DNA of 64,000 bases from Pedobacter frigidisoli (lineage in GTDB: Bacteria > Bacteroidota > Bacteroidia > Sphingobacteriales > Sphingobacteriaceae). Positions 63,412-64,000 of this stretch are shown piece after piece. The notes beneath the pieces are model-generated. The model did no database searches, was not told where the DNA came from, and was given only the letters and a program-made list of their open reading frames with translations. Both the position numbers and the translations under genes were made by a program. The stretch covers positions 33,623 through 97,622 of the forward strand of contig NZ_SJSN01000019.1 in assembly GCF_004331675.1 (NCBI RefSeq), in the 5' to 3' direction. Within the stretch, counting starts at the first letter, position 1. The number at the start of each line of letters is the position of its first letter.

Positions 63412-63507
63412 CATCCCGCTTCGGAGGAGACGGTTGGCCGGTAAGAGGGCCATATTGAAAGGGTAGAGGGAAAGGGGACCACGAAAAAAAATAAGTTATT
63501 ATTTTAT

Positions 63508-63537
63508 TTGGAGGTTCGGAAAAGTTTCCTACCTTTG
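63508..63537 (+). promoter_or_regulatory. rRNA promoter P1 (proximal)
   Basis: TTG (63508-63510) and TACCTTTG (63530-63537), again spaced 19 bases, with an AT-rich upstream stretch (about 63484-63507) that could act as an UP element. It repeats the layout of the distal promoter and lies about 340 bases ahead of the 16S gene. Confidence 0.8.
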
Positions 63538-63878
63538 CACTCCCAACCGAGAGGAAGCGGAAAAGAGGTCAGGTGGCGGATGCCACAGCGACCAACAGAA
63601 ACAAGATTGAAACGAGCCTAAACACAGGATGGACGAACAAGACCAACCGAAACTGAGGAGCGAAGATATATAAATAGGCAGCCGCGAGGTTTATGCCGAT
63701 AAAGTTCTTAAAAGAGATGTCAATGTATGCGAGAGCGAGTTTAATTGGGTACTGATCAAAGTACATGATTTTAGTAGCCTGGTTTTAGAGGTGGTGTCTA
63801 ACAGACAACATTAATACAAAAAAAGAGGACTATTTTTAACAATAGTTAAAACTGGTCAGTTTTGGACAACACATTTTA

Positions 63879-64000
<122 letters not shown>

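Noticed and set aside
63276..63458. 60-residue frame ahead of the rRNA operon
   Set aside because: It overlaps the distal rRNA promoter and is arginine/proline-rich from GC-rich bases; not a likely gene.

Overview
The window looks like a chromosomal segment of a Bacteroidota bacterium of the Sphingobacteriaceae (Pedobacter-like). Supporting signs are low G+C, two rRNA promoters with the Bacteroidota -33 TTG / -7 TAnnTTTG pattern ahead of a 16S gene whose first ~120 bases fit the phylum, Bacteroidota-style lipoproteins and outer-membrane proteins, and the gene families present. The genus is inferred, not proven.

Layout. Bases 1-3,125 hold diverged intergenic repeats around one outer-membrane beta-barrel gene (Wzi/RemB-like). 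Bases 3,126-4,084 hold an Alg13/Alg14-type (PssE/PssD) split glycosyltransferase on the minus strand. Bases 4,308-18,941 are exopolysaccharide (EPS) locus 1: a divergent histidine kinase/response regulator pair, then an initiating sugar-phosphate transferase, Wza, a Wzc tyrosine kinase, a Wzy-like polymerase, a Wzx flippase, two acetyl/acyltransferases, two GT4 glycosyltransferases and a GH10 xylanase-like lipoprotein. The convergent housekeeping gene dxs follows.

Bases 21,059-36,157 are EPS locus 2. It opens with a paralogous divergent kinase/regulator pair and carries a lipoprotein glycosidase, a serine-acetyltransferase-like enzyme, a degenerate stand-alone receiver, a sugar transferase fused to a second degenerate receiver, a half-length TolC-like protein, a Wzc-like protein without a tyrosine tail, a Wzy-like protein, a 35-residue membrane peptide, three glycosyltransferases and an acyltransferase. 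A convergent minus-strand set (36,158-40,286) adds glycosyltransferases and a second flippase.

Bases 40,504-52,688 hold a compact minus-strand natural-product cluster: a 2,177-residue A-PCP-KS-AT-ACP-aminotransferase hybrid, a 1,356-residue C-A-PCP-TE NRPS, an Sfp-type phosphopantetheinyl transferase and a JmjC/cupin-like oxygenase. From the domain order the product should be a small amide or peptide built from two amino acids and one malonate, with a beta-amino group. Behind it, an operon for UDP-xylose supply (UDP-glucose dehydrogenase, UDP-glucuronate decarboxylase) ends in a clear terminator, and two more GT2 genes precede it. Housekeeping genes (scpA, glyA), a beta-helix lipoprotein, a comF with two apparent frameshifts and an rRNA operon start close the window.

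The strongest unexplained signal is a short motif, GGGCTATT, often inside a small hairpin. It lies about 50-160 bases ahead of most apparent EPS transcription units and points toward the downstream gene. It could be an antitermination or regulator site for the whole region. Further oddities are the two receivers that have lost their phosphorylation residues, one of them fused to the initiating sugar transferase.
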